A stretch of DNA of 64,000 bases from Symbiodinium kawagutii. Lineage: Eukaryota > Sar > Dinophyceae > Suessiales > Symbiodiniaceae. Below are positions 22,054-33,272 of this stretch, piece by piece. The notes under the pieces were generated by a model. The model did no database searches. It was not told the DNA's origin and was given only the letters and a program-made list of their open reading frames with translations. Position 1 is the stretch's first letter; the number at the start of each line of letters is the position of its first letter. The DNA is taken from NCBI GenBank assembly GCA_009767595.1, contig VSDK01001550.1, positions 6,034 to 70,033 on the forward strand, written 5' to 3'. Position numbers and translations under genes: made by a program.

Positions 22054-23499
22054 CTGCCGGTGATGTCTTGAAACTTCGGGGGGTTGGCACCTCACAAGCC
22101 TTACTGAAGAATACTAAGGAAGGGGTTAATTCAAAGATCTGGGCACTACTTAACCCAAATCTTAAGGCATCTTGTGCCATGATTAAGCCAAAGATTTCCC
22201 ATGATGAAGTCATTGGCTTTTTGAAACCCGGAATCTGGGCAGGTGGACTAGAGAATTTCAATGTTAATCGCGATCAGAAATCCTGCAAATGAGATGATCA
22301 AGATACCGAACTCATCCATCCATCGACCACCAATAGCATGGACCATGGAAGAATAGGGAAGACATGGGAAGACGTAAATCCACCAACAATCAGCCGGACA
22401 TGATTTCAAGATGTTCGAGATTGCTGGGTTTATGGGGGGATGTCAAGCAATGGCAAAAGCGAGCTGCCAGCTACTATGTCTGGGCCATTTGATCAAAGAG
22501 ACAACCCTGAAAATGGGACTTGCAAGATGTTGGAAGTACCACAGATTTAGACAAACATAGACAAACCATCTTTACCTTTCCAATCACAGCATCTCATCTC
22601 CATCACTAGATGCTCCATCGATCTCACGCCCTGCCCAGCCTTGCCCTCAAAGATGCCGCCCTGCATGATGAGGTAAAAGCGACGCCTCGAAGGAGTTGCA
22701 GTCAATGGTGCATAGTTTCAGGTGACTTTCCCACAAATACAAACCATATAAAACCACTATTTTGAATGGTACACCATCCCAAATAATGATTCGAATGATT
22801 TGGAGACCCACATGTCCAAAACAACTGCTGTCCAATTTCCGGACTTCTCCACCCAAAATCATCAGTCTTGGATCCGGCTGAATCAATTAATGGAATTTGG
22901 GTCTGGGTCGCAACCCTTGCAGCCCTTTGAGGGTCCGCGCGCTTGTGGGTCAAATGCATAGGAGCCATGAGCGTCTGTCAGCTCCGGCAAGCGTGCGGGG
23001 GTTTGCCTTCGTGCCCGAAACGCTCAGCAAAGCTGGAGTGGCTGCAGCCAACGGTTGGGTTAGGCTTCAGTCATCTACGGTATAAGTAGTAGTGAAGCAA
23101 GTAAAGTTATATACATACAGTATTTATGCGATATTTATGTGTGTATACACATACTTTTTCGATATAGATTGATATCACTTGATATGACTGCATATTACAT
23201 ATATTCTAGGTATACAGGCACTGGTTGCCAATGGCAAAACGCCGGCCAAGAAGTCAGTTGGTGTTCCATGCATTTCCATGCTGTGTGTGCCCTGATGGCT
23301 TCCACCCCCTTGGATTTGCTGGTCCCGAAGGGGGGCGCCATGTGCATCGTCAAGACATTCATTGCATAGAAGAAGGGCTCACTAACACGCTCAAAGACTC
23401 GACGACTCAATATCTTACCCAATACAACTTGAGTTTATTCCGATTTCTTCAGGCTTTCTTCAGTTTCTTGATATTTTGAATTGTTGTCTGATCACTGAC

Positions 23500-24937
23500 C
23501 ACTTCCCTGCGCAATGAAAAGTGCCGAAGTGACTGGCCCATGTCGTAGGACTCTTCCGGCATGAGGACATCATCCACATACACCTGCTGTGTGACCGCAC
23601 CGGTCCGTTGCACGAGAGGCAGTAGATTCAAACGCCCAAAAACATTTTCGAACGGACCCTGAAGCTGACGAAGGAAGGAGGGACAACATCTGCCTCTAAT
23701 CGGAAAGGCTGCGTGAGGAAAATGTCAAGTCGAATCTTCTCGTCCTGCGGACTTGACTGCAAAGAATGTGTAAAGAACTGCAAATGAAAATACTCCAACG
23801 GAAAGAAAATCCACGAAAAATTACAATCACAAAGTGTCCATAGCTACCTCAACACCGTGACAAATCAGCAGCAGCAGCAGCACTGTCCGATTGGTCGCTG
23901 AAGAAGAAAAGTCGGTGGTTCTTTGGGGGCGAGGTAAACCTGAGTTCAAATGAAATGATATGTGCCCATTTCTCAGAATGGGTAGGTTTCAATAGACCCG
24001 TACAAAGAAATGGGTTTATGTTAAATCAATGTTGTTAAAAAAATGGAAATCACATGAAATAACTTGATGTAACACAAGCTGTACCAAGAGTGTCTCGTGC
24101 ACCACCAACTCACAATTCCACTCACCAATTAGGTGTTTTTCATAGTTCATATGGCTGTGGGTCAAAACCCTGTACCCCTGCTTCCCCCATCATTAACCAT
24201 TGTTTTCCCTATAAAATGGCTGGTTATTATCCCACATTGTTGGTTGGTTAATGTTGACCCATAGCCAGTTCATATCCTGCCCCGTCATCCCCACAATGCT
24301 CCCCATCCACACACGTGTGCGGACGCAGCTAAGTCCCCAGCATTGTCAGGTTGTAGATGTCATTGGGACCTTGAGGCAACCGGAAGGATCCGGAGGCAAG
24401 TTCAGAGGACTAAGGCATCTCTCAACATGGTTCAACCAGGCGAGTGAAACTTGCTGATATCTATAGTTGATATATCTGGTTGATATCTAGTTGATATCTG
24501 GTTGATATCTGACTGATATCTGGTTGATATCTTTTCGACGGTTCGTGACAGTCTGAGCCTCTGGCGAACCTTCCAGTTCCTGTCAGCTTCAGCCCCCACC
24601 GGTAGGCAGCCCTTTTCTTCCTGAGGACCTCAGGGGCAGCTGCGATGAAGACATGGCAGGCTGCGTTTCGCGAGTCTCGTAATGCTTTGAAGGGATCCCA
24701 TGTCCACACTGCGCTGACTACATGATCCACCAACAAAGCTTTCACCCCTTGATCCAAGGGCTTCAAGATTGTTGGCTCATAGGCCTGCAACCATCAACTG
24801 CCAACCGATGCCAACCGCCCGGAAACAGGACTCAGTTCTTGTAGACACGACCAGAAACCTGGGCACTTGCACAGGCCCATGGACTTGAGCTACAAACCCA
24901 TTGACCAGGTCGACCGGTCGTCGGATTCTCTCCAAGC
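23500..24937 (-). CDS. Unknown gene, four phase-linked exons
   Basis: Exon 1 (24937-24852) reads LERIRRPVDLVNGFVAQVHG, then PVQVPRFL. Exon 2 (24784-24629), after ATGGTTGCAG, reads AYEPTILKPLDQGVKALLVD, then HVVSAVWTWDPFKALRDSRN. Exon 3 (23756-23658), after CACATTCTTTGCAG, reads SSPQDEKIRLDIFLTQPFRL. Exon 4 (23586-23500) reads QVYVDDVLMPEESYDMGQSL. All four join in phase 0 with GT-AG introns of 67, 872 and 71 bases. The long intron holds the 11-bp tandem repeat and element B2. Strong codon bias throughout and exact phase agreement make this one of the surer unknown genes. It lacks both ends, and I recognise no domain. Confidence 0.6.
24144..24275 (+). mobile_element. TIR element B2 with 9-bp target duplication
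   Basis: The element (24153-24266, 114 bp) starts GGCTGTGGGTCAAAACCCTG and ends GGTTAATGTTGACCCATAGC plus C. It is flanked by perfect AGTTCATAT repeats at 24144-24152 and 24267-24275. It carries GTGGGT near its start and ATAG near its end, both usable as splice signals. A 9-bp duplication fits Mutator-like transposition. It lies in the long intron of the 24937-23500 gene, in antisense orientation. Confidence 0.85.
24452..24532 (+). repeat. 11-bp tandem repeat GGTTGATATCT
   Basis: About six copies of an 11-base unit (GGTTGATATCT, with AG and AC variants) form a minisatellite inside the long intron of the 24937-23500 gene. Confidence 0.85.
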
Positions 24938-25329
24938 CTCCAAAGCAGTCCATGACGTCGGAAGAGCAAGAAATGCAATGGAAATGCCATAGAAATGCAA
25001 TGAAGTACACTACCAGTACTCAAGTGTACTTCAGAAGAGCAAGTTTTTAGTGAACTTGAAGCTCATCACCTCATTACTAGTACCTGTGGGACGTAGGAAA
25101 ATGATATGTAATGATGCTTAGATTATGAGGTATCCCAAAAACGCACACAAATTCCATGGTAGAGCATGCTGGTTAGCTTTGCTCACATCCAAAACCAGAA
25201 CAGAACGAGGCAGTAGAAATGAAATCAGAAGACAAATGACAGTACGGAGCTAGCAATGTCGCACGTGCAACCATACCACCGCTGCACTTCCACTACCATC
25301 GACTACCACTGTCGTCTCTACTACCACTA

Positions 25330-25440
25330 CCTCTCCTGCTGCTCCTTCTAATACTACCACCACCACCACCACCACCACCACCACGACCACGACCACTACC
25401 ACTACCACTATACTCCTTCTCCTACTCCTACTCTGACTGC
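25330..25440 (+). repeat. (ACC)n / (ACT)n microsatellite
   Basis: CCACCACCACCACCACCACC is followed by CACGACCACGACCACTACCA and CTCCT words. Confidence 0.85.
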
Positions 25441-25694
25441 TCCTCCTGCTCCTGCAGCCTGCAGCAGTCCCACACTAATAGCTGTGATTTGAATCATGCA
25501 GTCATGCAGCCATAGTGTTTGCACAGAAACTGCGTTCCTGCAGCGCAAGATCTCTTAGGTTGCAGGAGCCTTGAACTTGCTGAAGACCCTGTTCTCGGGA
25601 CCTCCAACAGCCTGGCTGCAGGGCTGCAACACAATCAATTGACGTAGGCAACTCGCTCTGAATTGCAGGGTCTGAGATAAGACAGTGACAACCT

Positions 25695-25765
25695 GCCAGC
25701 TTTTTCAACTCTTTGACAACCTTCTTCAACTGTTTGTCAACCTTCTTCAACTGTTTGTCAACTTC
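25695..25765 (+). repeat. About 21-bp tandem repeat
   Basis: There are two full copies and part of a third of TTCTTCAACTGTTTGTCAAC with a trailing C. Confidence 0.8.
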
Positions 25766-26500
25766 GCATCAGGGTGCTATGGACCATGCCCTTCCCAAGT
25801 CTATTGTACCCTCATTTGCATGCTATTTCCGCTTGGAAACATACAGTTTCTGATGTCAACATTGGACAAACAGCGAAACTCCACCATTGCATTGCCTCCC
25901 AAGTGAGAGGACGAAGCACCAGGTCTGGACATTCAAAGTAGGAGGAGCCGACTTCCCTTAGTGGCGCCAGTTTCAACACAACAACCTCTCCACCCTTTCG
26001 GCAATCGAATAGCAACAGTGTGCTTTCCATGTCCTCCTCGAAATATCATCATCTCATCATCTCCACTTTTTCTTGCGTTTCTTCGCTTGTTTTTCCTAGT
26101 TTTTTGTCGCTCCGTTTGCTCCTAGGCTTGTTTTTCGCTTGCGGGCCGTCAGGAACTGCTTCTTTGCTTCTTGTTTGGTTGCATGCTTGCATGTTGCTTG
26201 TTGAGTTGAGGTTAGTTGCTTGTAGCCGGATGTTTTTTGCCTGGAGGATGCCTATGGTTGCGCGACGCGAAAACGGCTGGTTCCCATCTGCCAGGCTTCT
26301 GATTTCTGAGGCCGGAGCGCGCAGCTTTGGATGGCCAGTGCCGGATTGTAGACGGTCACCATCTCAGTTTGGGATATGGCATAGCAGCTAAGCATGGGCA
26401 TAACTTCACCCCAACATCCTATGCCAACTTTCGATCTGGGCCTATGATTTCTTCCTGCCGGCTAAGGCCAAGGCAGATGCATCGGGTGATCCGGTGCCAA

Positions 26501-26719
26501 GAAGAGTGCCATCAACATCTGTGAGCACCTGGCGGAAGCACGCGGAAGCTGCAGGGCAGCCCCTGGAGAGCTGCCGCCCGGGATTCGCTTAGCTTCCAAC
26601 CAACTGATTTACTCCGTCGAACTCCCCGGTGGCCACAACCTGGCGCAGGGAACAAAGCAGATCAACTATTGGGTGCCGAGCTTCCAAAAGTTGGATCAGA
26701 TTCAATTCACGCAATAAAA
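26501..26719 (+). CDS. Plus-strand terminal exon, unknown protein
   Basis: After a GGTGCCAAG acceptor (an in-frame stop lies just upstream) the frame reads SAINICEHLAEARGSCRAAP, then GELPPGIRLASNQLIYSVEL and PGGHNLAQGTKQINYWVPSF, up to a TAA at 26719. It is about 70 codons, has coding-type bias and is more natural than either other plus frame. It runs against the prevailing minus orientation. The segment 26330-26440 (KHGHNFTPTSYANFRSG) may be an upstream exon. No family is recognised. Confidence 0.45.
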
Positions 26720-27193
26720 CAACTACGAATATGGGTTTATTCATATCATTTCAAAGCTATTCTCGCAATTTCTTCGTGGAAGAAATGAGGTTCCGGCATT
26801 GTTGTGGGTAATCTGCGACTCACCAAGGAACACTTTGGCACTTGCCTCAGTGTTCGGGTCAGCTCAAAGCCTGCTTCAATCCACAAAAGATCCATCCAAA
26901 GTGCGTATTGACGAAGTCTACACAATAAACTCACATGTTTGCATCCCAAGGCGATCTAACCCTTGCCAGGGCAGAAGAATTGAAACTGCAGCTCCAAATG
27001 CTGATAATGGCAATATATGGGCGCTCAGAGAGTACGAGGTCCCCAAAGTGAATTGTAGGACTGTCAGTGGACAGTCTTGGACGCACAAAGGGACTTTACA
27101 GCTTTTGTATCATTGCCTCAAACACTGTCTGCTGATGTCGGCTGTTGGGTTTAGGCGAGACTTCCACATCTCCACTGGCCCTCAGGTCCTGAC

Positions 27194-28104
27194 CTCCACA
27201 GTGGGAAGCCACACCACGCTGGTGAAGAGTTGGGGGTAAGCGATGTCGATGTTCGTGGGGTTGTACCTCGGTGCCAGGTCGCTGCCGTGATCTACCATGT
27301 CTCCTAGCGCCGCGCCGCATGGCCGAGGCTCCGGGCGTAAAGGCCACTGAGGGGCGGCCACAGTCATCCACCGCGAAATGGCCGAACCTGAGCCGTGCAA
27401 CGTGCAACTTGGACTTGCGGCCCTGGTGTTGCCACCGCGGATCAAGGACTGATGGATTCAGTTGACATCAGTTTGACCATAGGACTTGTCATAATGAAGA
27501 GATATTACCACCAACAAACAAGCGATTCAAGTGACCACTGCAGCTTGACAAATGGGGGAGACGCATGAAAGCCTGGGAGGAGCCACAACCGAGGAAAAAA
27601 CACAACTGACATGGAAAGGAACCACCTCCCAAGGAGGAGAAAGTGTTAGTCTAAAGAGGCGATTCTAGGGCTGGAGGTGATGTGTTCACTGCGATCATTT
27701 CTCCAAAAATTCTATGGATCATTGATAATGAATGGATCGAGATTGGTTCATACTTTGTTGGACTGGAAATCTGCACCCTGTTGGCGGTCCTTGCCGGCCT
27801 CACAGCCCATGGTTTCAGGGGCTGAGGCAGAAACGTGATCCCATCCCAGTGGGACTCCGAGTATCGCGAGCCTGAGATGGCGATTGCCGTTTCTGAGCCG
27901 AGACAAAGACTGGGGAATATGAAAAAGGGACCAAATTAAATACAATCTGCAAATATCTGTAACATCTGAGATTGCAGCAAAGAATTTGTTGGCAATGAGT
28001 TATCCAGTTTGACAGTTGCAATCTGCTGCAATCAGCTTGTTTGGCACTGAGACTTTGCATCAGCTAGCTATATGTCCTATACTCTCGCAATCCATCATAC
28101 ATTC

Positions 28105-28135
<31 letters not shown>

Positions 28136-30651
28136 TGTATGTATGTATGTATGTATGTATGTATGTATGTATGTATGCATGCATGCATGCATGTATGTAT
28201 GTATGTATGTATGTATGCATGTATGTATGTATGCATGCATGTATGTACGTATGTATGTATGTATGTATGTATGTATGTATGTATGTATGTATGTATGTAT
28301 GTATGTATGTATGTCTGTGTGTATGTCTGTATGTATGTATGTATGTATGTATGTATGTATGTATGTATGTATGTATGTATGTATGTATGTATGTATGTAT
28401 GTATGTATGTATGTATGTATGTATCATAGACTATTATACACTATTATGATATAATCTATACATTTATATACCAATACACTGCTTGGTTCTGTAACAAAAA
28501 CTTACCACCATTTCTGGATATTACACTCCCCCTATACGTACCCCTATGCTTCCAGTTAACATTATAGCAGGTAACCAACCCTAGCTACAACAATGGTAGA
28601 AACGAGCTGGTTGCCTACTATGTCATGGTAACTGGAAGCGTAGAGTTCTAGAAAAACATTACGATTCGGGCAATGATTTGAATAAGCAAACTTTCGTAAC
28701 ACGGTGAGGTGTAGACTTAGAACATCAACCAATTGTATTTTGTGAGAAGCTGTCACCCTACAGAGCGGTACCCCCTACTTAGCTAAGTTGGTTATATAAT
28801 AGCTAGCTTGTTACATGGTGAATCTTAGGCAACTTATCACTGGGGTTACCACTCTGCACTGGTGTATTGAGAAATTCTGCAGCGAAAATCTCGAGAATTG
28901 GCTTATCAAGAAACATCGGATGACCACCTTAAGAAAAGCATATAGCTGCTATAGCTAGCTGGCCGTGGGTCAGAACCGTGTACCCCTGGCTGTTCCCCAG
29001 TTCCAGCTGCTGGAATCTTCGCTGCTCGGCCCTTTTTTGCATGCAACTATTGACTCATCGCCCTACTTCTGGACCATGATTCGCATGCTTAAAACCAGGC
29101 AAGGTTCATGGGATGCTTCCTTATGACATCTTATGACCCAAGCATAGCCATCCGCACCTGNNNNNNNNNNTGCTGAACCCATGCGCTTCTCCCAGGGCAT
29201 CACCTCGGAGCCAGGAAACCCTTCAGCCATGGCCCCCGCAGGGCCCAGGGGCAGAGAAGTTTGGCCATTGCGGACCACATTTGCAGGAAGAAACCATGAA
29301 ATGAAGTGATCTTAGGATTCAGAAAGTATCTTCCATTTTCTTCCCAGGGTTTTCTGGACGATTGCCCACATTCATTGTATGACCATCTCATGATTGTCGT
29401 CACCTTCATAAATCTCTGGAGGTCAACACAGAAAAATGTTGCGGGTCCCCAGCATAGAGGAGCTTGATCTGTCCAGTTGACAGTATAACCAAAACTGGAT
29501 ATATGCAATTTTTCCGGGAAATACACGAAAAACATCAGAAACCATCACGAACCATCCTTGTGATCCCTGTTTCCATGGCACCATTGACACTAGCCTCCCG
29601 ACAGTCTGCTGTCCACTTTGGCGACTCAGGTGCCAACACACATCTTCTCAGGTGTCGTCGGTGGTCGGCACGGGACGGTCCCTGCGGCTTCGCAAAACTT
29701 CGGGATGTTGTTCATCATGTGCGTCATGATGCCCACCTGCACACATTCTGCAACAGCTGTGGCAGTGAAATGGCCAACGCATTGCGAAGGCCCAAACTTC
29801 CACGGGACAACCCTGGCGTATCCCCGACCCTATCCCCGACCGTGATCCTGGACCCCACATGAAAGAAAAGCGACACGGCTGTGCAGCATGATGCGCACCC
29901 GGCGATAGTGGTCTCCGATCACCGAATTGCAAGCCACACCAACGGTATCTTCTGCACCTTGGATTCCAGTCATCCAGCAGCTCAACAATCCACTTCAGCA
30001 GCTGATTGCCCGGATCGTTTCACGGTGATCGATCAATGAATCGACGCTGATCAACTCATTTCGCTGGGATCAACTGGATCAACCAGTCGTGGTCGCTGAC
30101 CAACCAGTCGTGGTCGCCCACCGAATCCGTGGAAAACTCACTGCTGCCAAGGAGCCGTAGGCTCGACAATCAATGGAGGCATCACCTGGTGACGTGATGT
30201 TTGATGCCAACCATGGGTACCTTATCAGAAGTTGATGTCTTATGTGATAGGTCAACAATGGTTACCTTCAATGGTGTCTTATGCCTGGCTAAGGTTGGAT
30301 AATTGATGATAATTGATCGCGAAGTCAGCCGCCACATCCTCTGAGGTCAGCACATGTCGATGCTGGAGTTGATCCATAGACGCTCACATTGTAGGAATAT
30401 GTCTCAGATCGGTGCAAATAATGAAGGAAAGGGCAGCAACTAACTTCTTTCAGATAACCAAGGATCTCCCTGTCACCGAGTATAGATGAACCCTCCCTGT
30501 TTTAAATGCAAGTTTCAAGCTACCAAAAGGGGGTTCATCACTACTGTCACCTGGCTTAAAGCCGGTTCTTGGGAAAGATCATCTCAGCTGAGACCTCAGG
30601 CCCTGTGGTCCATGTCGCTGGTGCTGCGGAGGAAACGCAAAGCGACCTGAT
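27194..30651 (-). CDS. Unknown gene, four phase-compatible exons
   Basis: Exon 1 (30651-30563) reads IRSLCVSSAAPATWTTGPEV and ends at a possible GC donor (ACCG|GCTTTA). Exon 2 (29812-29642) reads VVPWKFGPSQCVGHFTATAV, then AECVQVGIMTHMMNNIPKFC. Exon 3 (27909-27777), after TTTCATATTCCCCAG, reads LCLGSETAIAISGSRYSESH, then WDGITFLPQPLKPWAVRPAR. Exon 4 (27346-27194) reads WPLRPEPRPCGAALGDMVDH, then GSDLAPRYNPTNIDIAYPQL, with a GAG|GTCAGG donor. Phases match at every join. The 1.7-kb intron 2 carries the (GTAT)n tract and a B3 fragment. Exons 3-4 are the surest; exon 1 is the weakest. The gene continues beyond both ends. No domain is recognised. Confidence 0.5.
28105..28424 (+). repeat. (GTAT)n microsatellite, about 320 bp
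   Basis: There are about 80 tetranucleotide units, with GCAT blocks near 28176-28190 and 28216-28240 and one TCTG interruption near 28311. All long M-Y-V-C and I-H-T-Y ORFs here are repeat artefacts. Confidence 0.97.
28960..29003 (+). mobile_element. Element B3, left-end fragment
   Basis: GGCCGTGGGTCAGAACCGTG continues with TACCCCTGGCTGTTCCCC, matching the family B left end. The right part is missing. Confidence 0.5.
29161..29170. other. Assembly gap (10 N)
   Basis: Ten undetermined bases interrupt a GC-rich minus-strand segment (GPAGAMAEGFPGSEVMPWEK) that may be an exon of the 30651-27194 gene. Confidence 0.99.
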
Positions 30652-30697
30652 CTGCTGATGCTGCGAGTGCAGCAAAAGTGACACTGGACTGTTGTTC

Positions 30698-30772
30698 ATG
30701 ACGATGATGATGATGATGATCATCATCATCATCATCATCGTCGTCGTCGTCGTCGTCATCATCATCATCAGT
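30698..30772 (+). repeat. GAT/ATC/GTC compound triplet repeat, self-complementary
   Basis: GATGATGATGATGAT meets ATCATCATCATCATC head-on and then GTCGTCGTCGTCGTC. The first two blocks can fold into a hairpin. Confidence 0.9.
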
Positions 30773-30946
30773 CGTAGTGGCTAATGGTTGACAGCCAGTA
30801 GGCAATGAAGCGAACCTCTAGAACCTACAGTAGGATCTAATCATCATTCATCATTGTTAATCCGGATGAGCAATCTGGAAGTGGATCAAAGATGGACAAG
30901 GAACACATGTCTTTCATGCCTTGAGAGATGCGGGTCGATCTGACAC

Positions 30947-31076
30947 TGAGATCAGGACGCCAATGTGGTTGTCGGCAAGGAGCACCGTGTCCAGCCTGGC
31001 CGTCGCTGAAAACCACAGCCATGCTGAGCACATCGTCTGTGAAGCGACAGTTCTTGTTGCTGATCGCCCGACAGAA
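30947..31076 (-). CDS. Candidate exon, unknown protein
   Basis: A GGGTTTGCAG acceptor opens FCRAISNKNCRFTDDVLSMA, then VVFSDGQAGHGAPCRQPHWR, ending at CTCA|GTGTCAG. Third positions are strongly GC. Two other frames are also open, one of which would continue in phase from the 31496-31373 exon, so strand is firmer than frame. Confidence 0.45.
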
Positions 31077-31372
31077 CTGCAAACCCGCCTGAGATTGGAG
31101 TTCTGATCGCCCGACATGATACCTGCAACACATCCGTCAGATCTGTTACAAAGAGGTAAACCCAGCGCAGAAGCAAGGACTTAAGGAATACCCAGGATGT
31201 GGGAAGCACAACGGCAACAGGGAAAAGACACCCTTCCTCCCCCCAACCCTTAAGCTATTGATGGTGTTTGAGAATCTCAACATGTCTCAACTCTGGAGTT
31301 TACCCTTAAAACTGAAACTTTCAGAATACTTTTCCTCAACATTCCAGACTCAAAAGTGAAAAAGATTCCAAC

Positions 31373-31496
31373 TGGAAGGAGTCTCCGCTGCGCCTCCATG
31401 CGATGACTTCCAGGCCACCAAACCGTGCACTTGCGCACACTCGTTGCACATTCCCTGCGCGCGCAGTGCGATGATCTCTCGGGATTCGTTCTGTGA
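31373..31496 (-). CDS. Exon, unknown protein
   Basis: After an ACTTTGCCAG acceptor it reads SQNESREIIALRAQGMCNEC, then AQVHGLVAWKSSHGGAAETP, ending at TTCCA|GTTGG. Codon bias is strong. Element A9 ends 35 bases before the acceptor, the same spacing as A1 in the gene at 910. Confidence 0.5.
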
Positions 31497-31520
31497 CTGG
31501 CAAAGTTGGCTCCTCAATGT

Positions 31521-31632
31521 GTGTGTTTCTCGAAATTGGAGTACCCCCGGTACCCCTAAATGATCCATTATGAACCATTTATAGCAGTAAACCAACCATG
31601 CTCGAGGTACCCCCACTTCAAGAAAGCACCAT
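31521..31632 (+). mobile_element. TIR element A9
   Basis: The left end is GTGTGTTTCTCGAAATTGGA with a GTACCCCC repeat; the right end is GAGGTACCCCCACTTCAAGA. The core TCATAAATGGTTCA-like sequence is recognisable. It lies in the intron upstream of the 31496 exon. Confidence 0.65.
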
Positions 31633-33188
31633 GTGGAATGATCCCCAGATTATACCAGCAAAGCCCTCAGCCTATAATGCCTATGATGGTTTCTGCTACC
31701 GAGCCGCCTTTAGCCCCTTGGAACTCGCTCCACCCAAGCAAGTTTCACTGCTTCACCAGCATCTGATGAAAGATGGGGCGTTCCCAAAATGGGGGACCAA
31801 GTTATGGTTGGTACTATCACTATCAATGATTCATAGTTTGGATGAGAACTGCGGCTATAGCTGTTTAACCACTCTTGTTGGTGATTGTCCCCTAAGATCC
31901 CCTACTATTACCATTATAATCCCCTATAAAACCAAGCAAATTCAGCAGTCATCGCACCCATCGGCGCCTCGCAGGCATCCAAGATGAAGACACCCGTCAT
32001 GGTAGCGACAGCCTCGTTCAGATCTTCCTGAGCGCGACGGGCACAGGTCGTCGGCAGCCTGGGAGTTCCAACACTGCACCGCTTGGTCAATGCGCATTTT
32101 TTCAACGTTGGAATTCAGTTAGTTTTGTTGGTTATGTTGGTTTCTCAAAATTATGATGGGATGTTGAAATCCTGTAATGTTGGTTCTATCCTGTTGATCC
32201 GTATGATCCTATCGTGTAATCCTGTAATGTTGGTTATAACCGTCCTAGATTGATAACTACAACATGTATCGATATGTTGGTTTCTCAAAAGACGGGTACC
32301 CCCAAAATCATCCATTTATAGTCATTTACAGTGATAAACCAACCATTTTTGGCTGCGCCCTATTTTGAGAAACAACCATATACGATGAACAACTATACAA
32401 AATCAATAAGTACAACATGTATCAATATGTTGGTTATAAGTCTATATTAATAACTACCAGACTGGATAATAACCAGTTGTGCTAATCTATACTATAACTA
32501 CTGCAATAAAAGTTATACCTGTAATCTACTTCAATAAAAGTAATACCAGACTTCAGCAATAGCTACTTCAATCTGGGAACTAATAATCAAATGAACCTAT
32601 CCTGGTTCTAAGCACTAGAATAACAATAATCATCATTAGCACTAGAATAGTAACCAGAATAGCAAGCTGGTTATTAGTATCAGTAATAAGGTTAGTATTC
32701 TGGTTACTATATGTTATTAGTCACTATTTCTTGTGCTTATTGAAGCTGACAATAACTATTAGTGTTATGCTTGTGTTATACTAGTTAAGCATAACACTAT
32801 TCTGGTTACTATTCTGGTTACTATTAGTGTTCTGAAATACTACTTCAATAAGCTGGTTCTCATTTCTTGTGCTGCTTCCTGTTGGCAAGCAGGGCACCTG
32901 CTGCAACTTGGCATTGCCGGCATCGCCCTTCTGGCCTCGATTGCCATGGCATGTGGACCTTCCTAGGAGGGTTGGAGACCGCAAAGGCCTTGAAATGAGA
33001 TGTAAACATGAGATTTTACATTGTCTCTATAGTTGCTATGCAATGTGATGATTTATACTGATCTATTGTGTAGAGTCATGATCCTTCGAATTTGAGCGCT
33101 GATCCTGGACCACTTCCGAGTACTCAACCGCAATAAATCGCAACAAACTTCCCCATCTTGGCCAAGCGATCGGTGGATCACCCATCAC
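31633..33188. other. AT-rich intron-like stretch with repeats and element A11
   Basis: A left-half A fragment lies at 31772-31830. The region 32130-32850 is a field of degenerate GTTATAA, TAATAAC and AGTAACCAG words. A GC-rich island at 32870-32990 (minus KGDAGNAKLQQVPCLPTGSS) may be an exon but has competing frames. Confidence 0.4.
32277..32379 (+). mobile_element. TIR element A11 inserted in a degenerate repeat
   Basis: The left end is GGTTTCTCAAAAGACGGGTA and the right end CTGCGCCCTATTTTGAGAAA. The left flank ACATGTATCGATATGTTGG recurs without the element at about 32404-32424 (ACATGTATCAATATGTTGG), which marks the insertion edge. Confidence 0.75.
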
Positions 33189-33272
33189 CGCTGCAGCGGT
33201 TTGGGTGTCTGGCAAGCAGCGAGTTGCGGTCGCAGGATGAAGCCACTGTCGGTTGATCCTGTGGCCAGGGCA
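33189..33272 (-). CDS. Exon, unknown protein
   Basis: A GTTTCCAAG acceptor opens ALATGSTDSGFILRPQLAAC, then QTPKPLQ, ending at CAGCG|GTGATG. It is 84 bases with strong codon bias. Confidence 0.45.

Noticed and set aside
23658-23756. ATP synthase beta C-terminus because of IFLTQPF
   Set aside because: The resemblance is seven residues only; surrounding residues and exon context do not fit.
24452-24532. CRISPR-like short repeat array
   Set aside because: The 11-bp units are directly tandem with no spacers; it is a minisatellite in a eukaryotic intron.
28016-28454. Long ORFs of M-Y-V-C and I-H-T-Y repeats
   Set aside because: They are translations of the (GTAT)n microsatellite and open in several frames on both strands.
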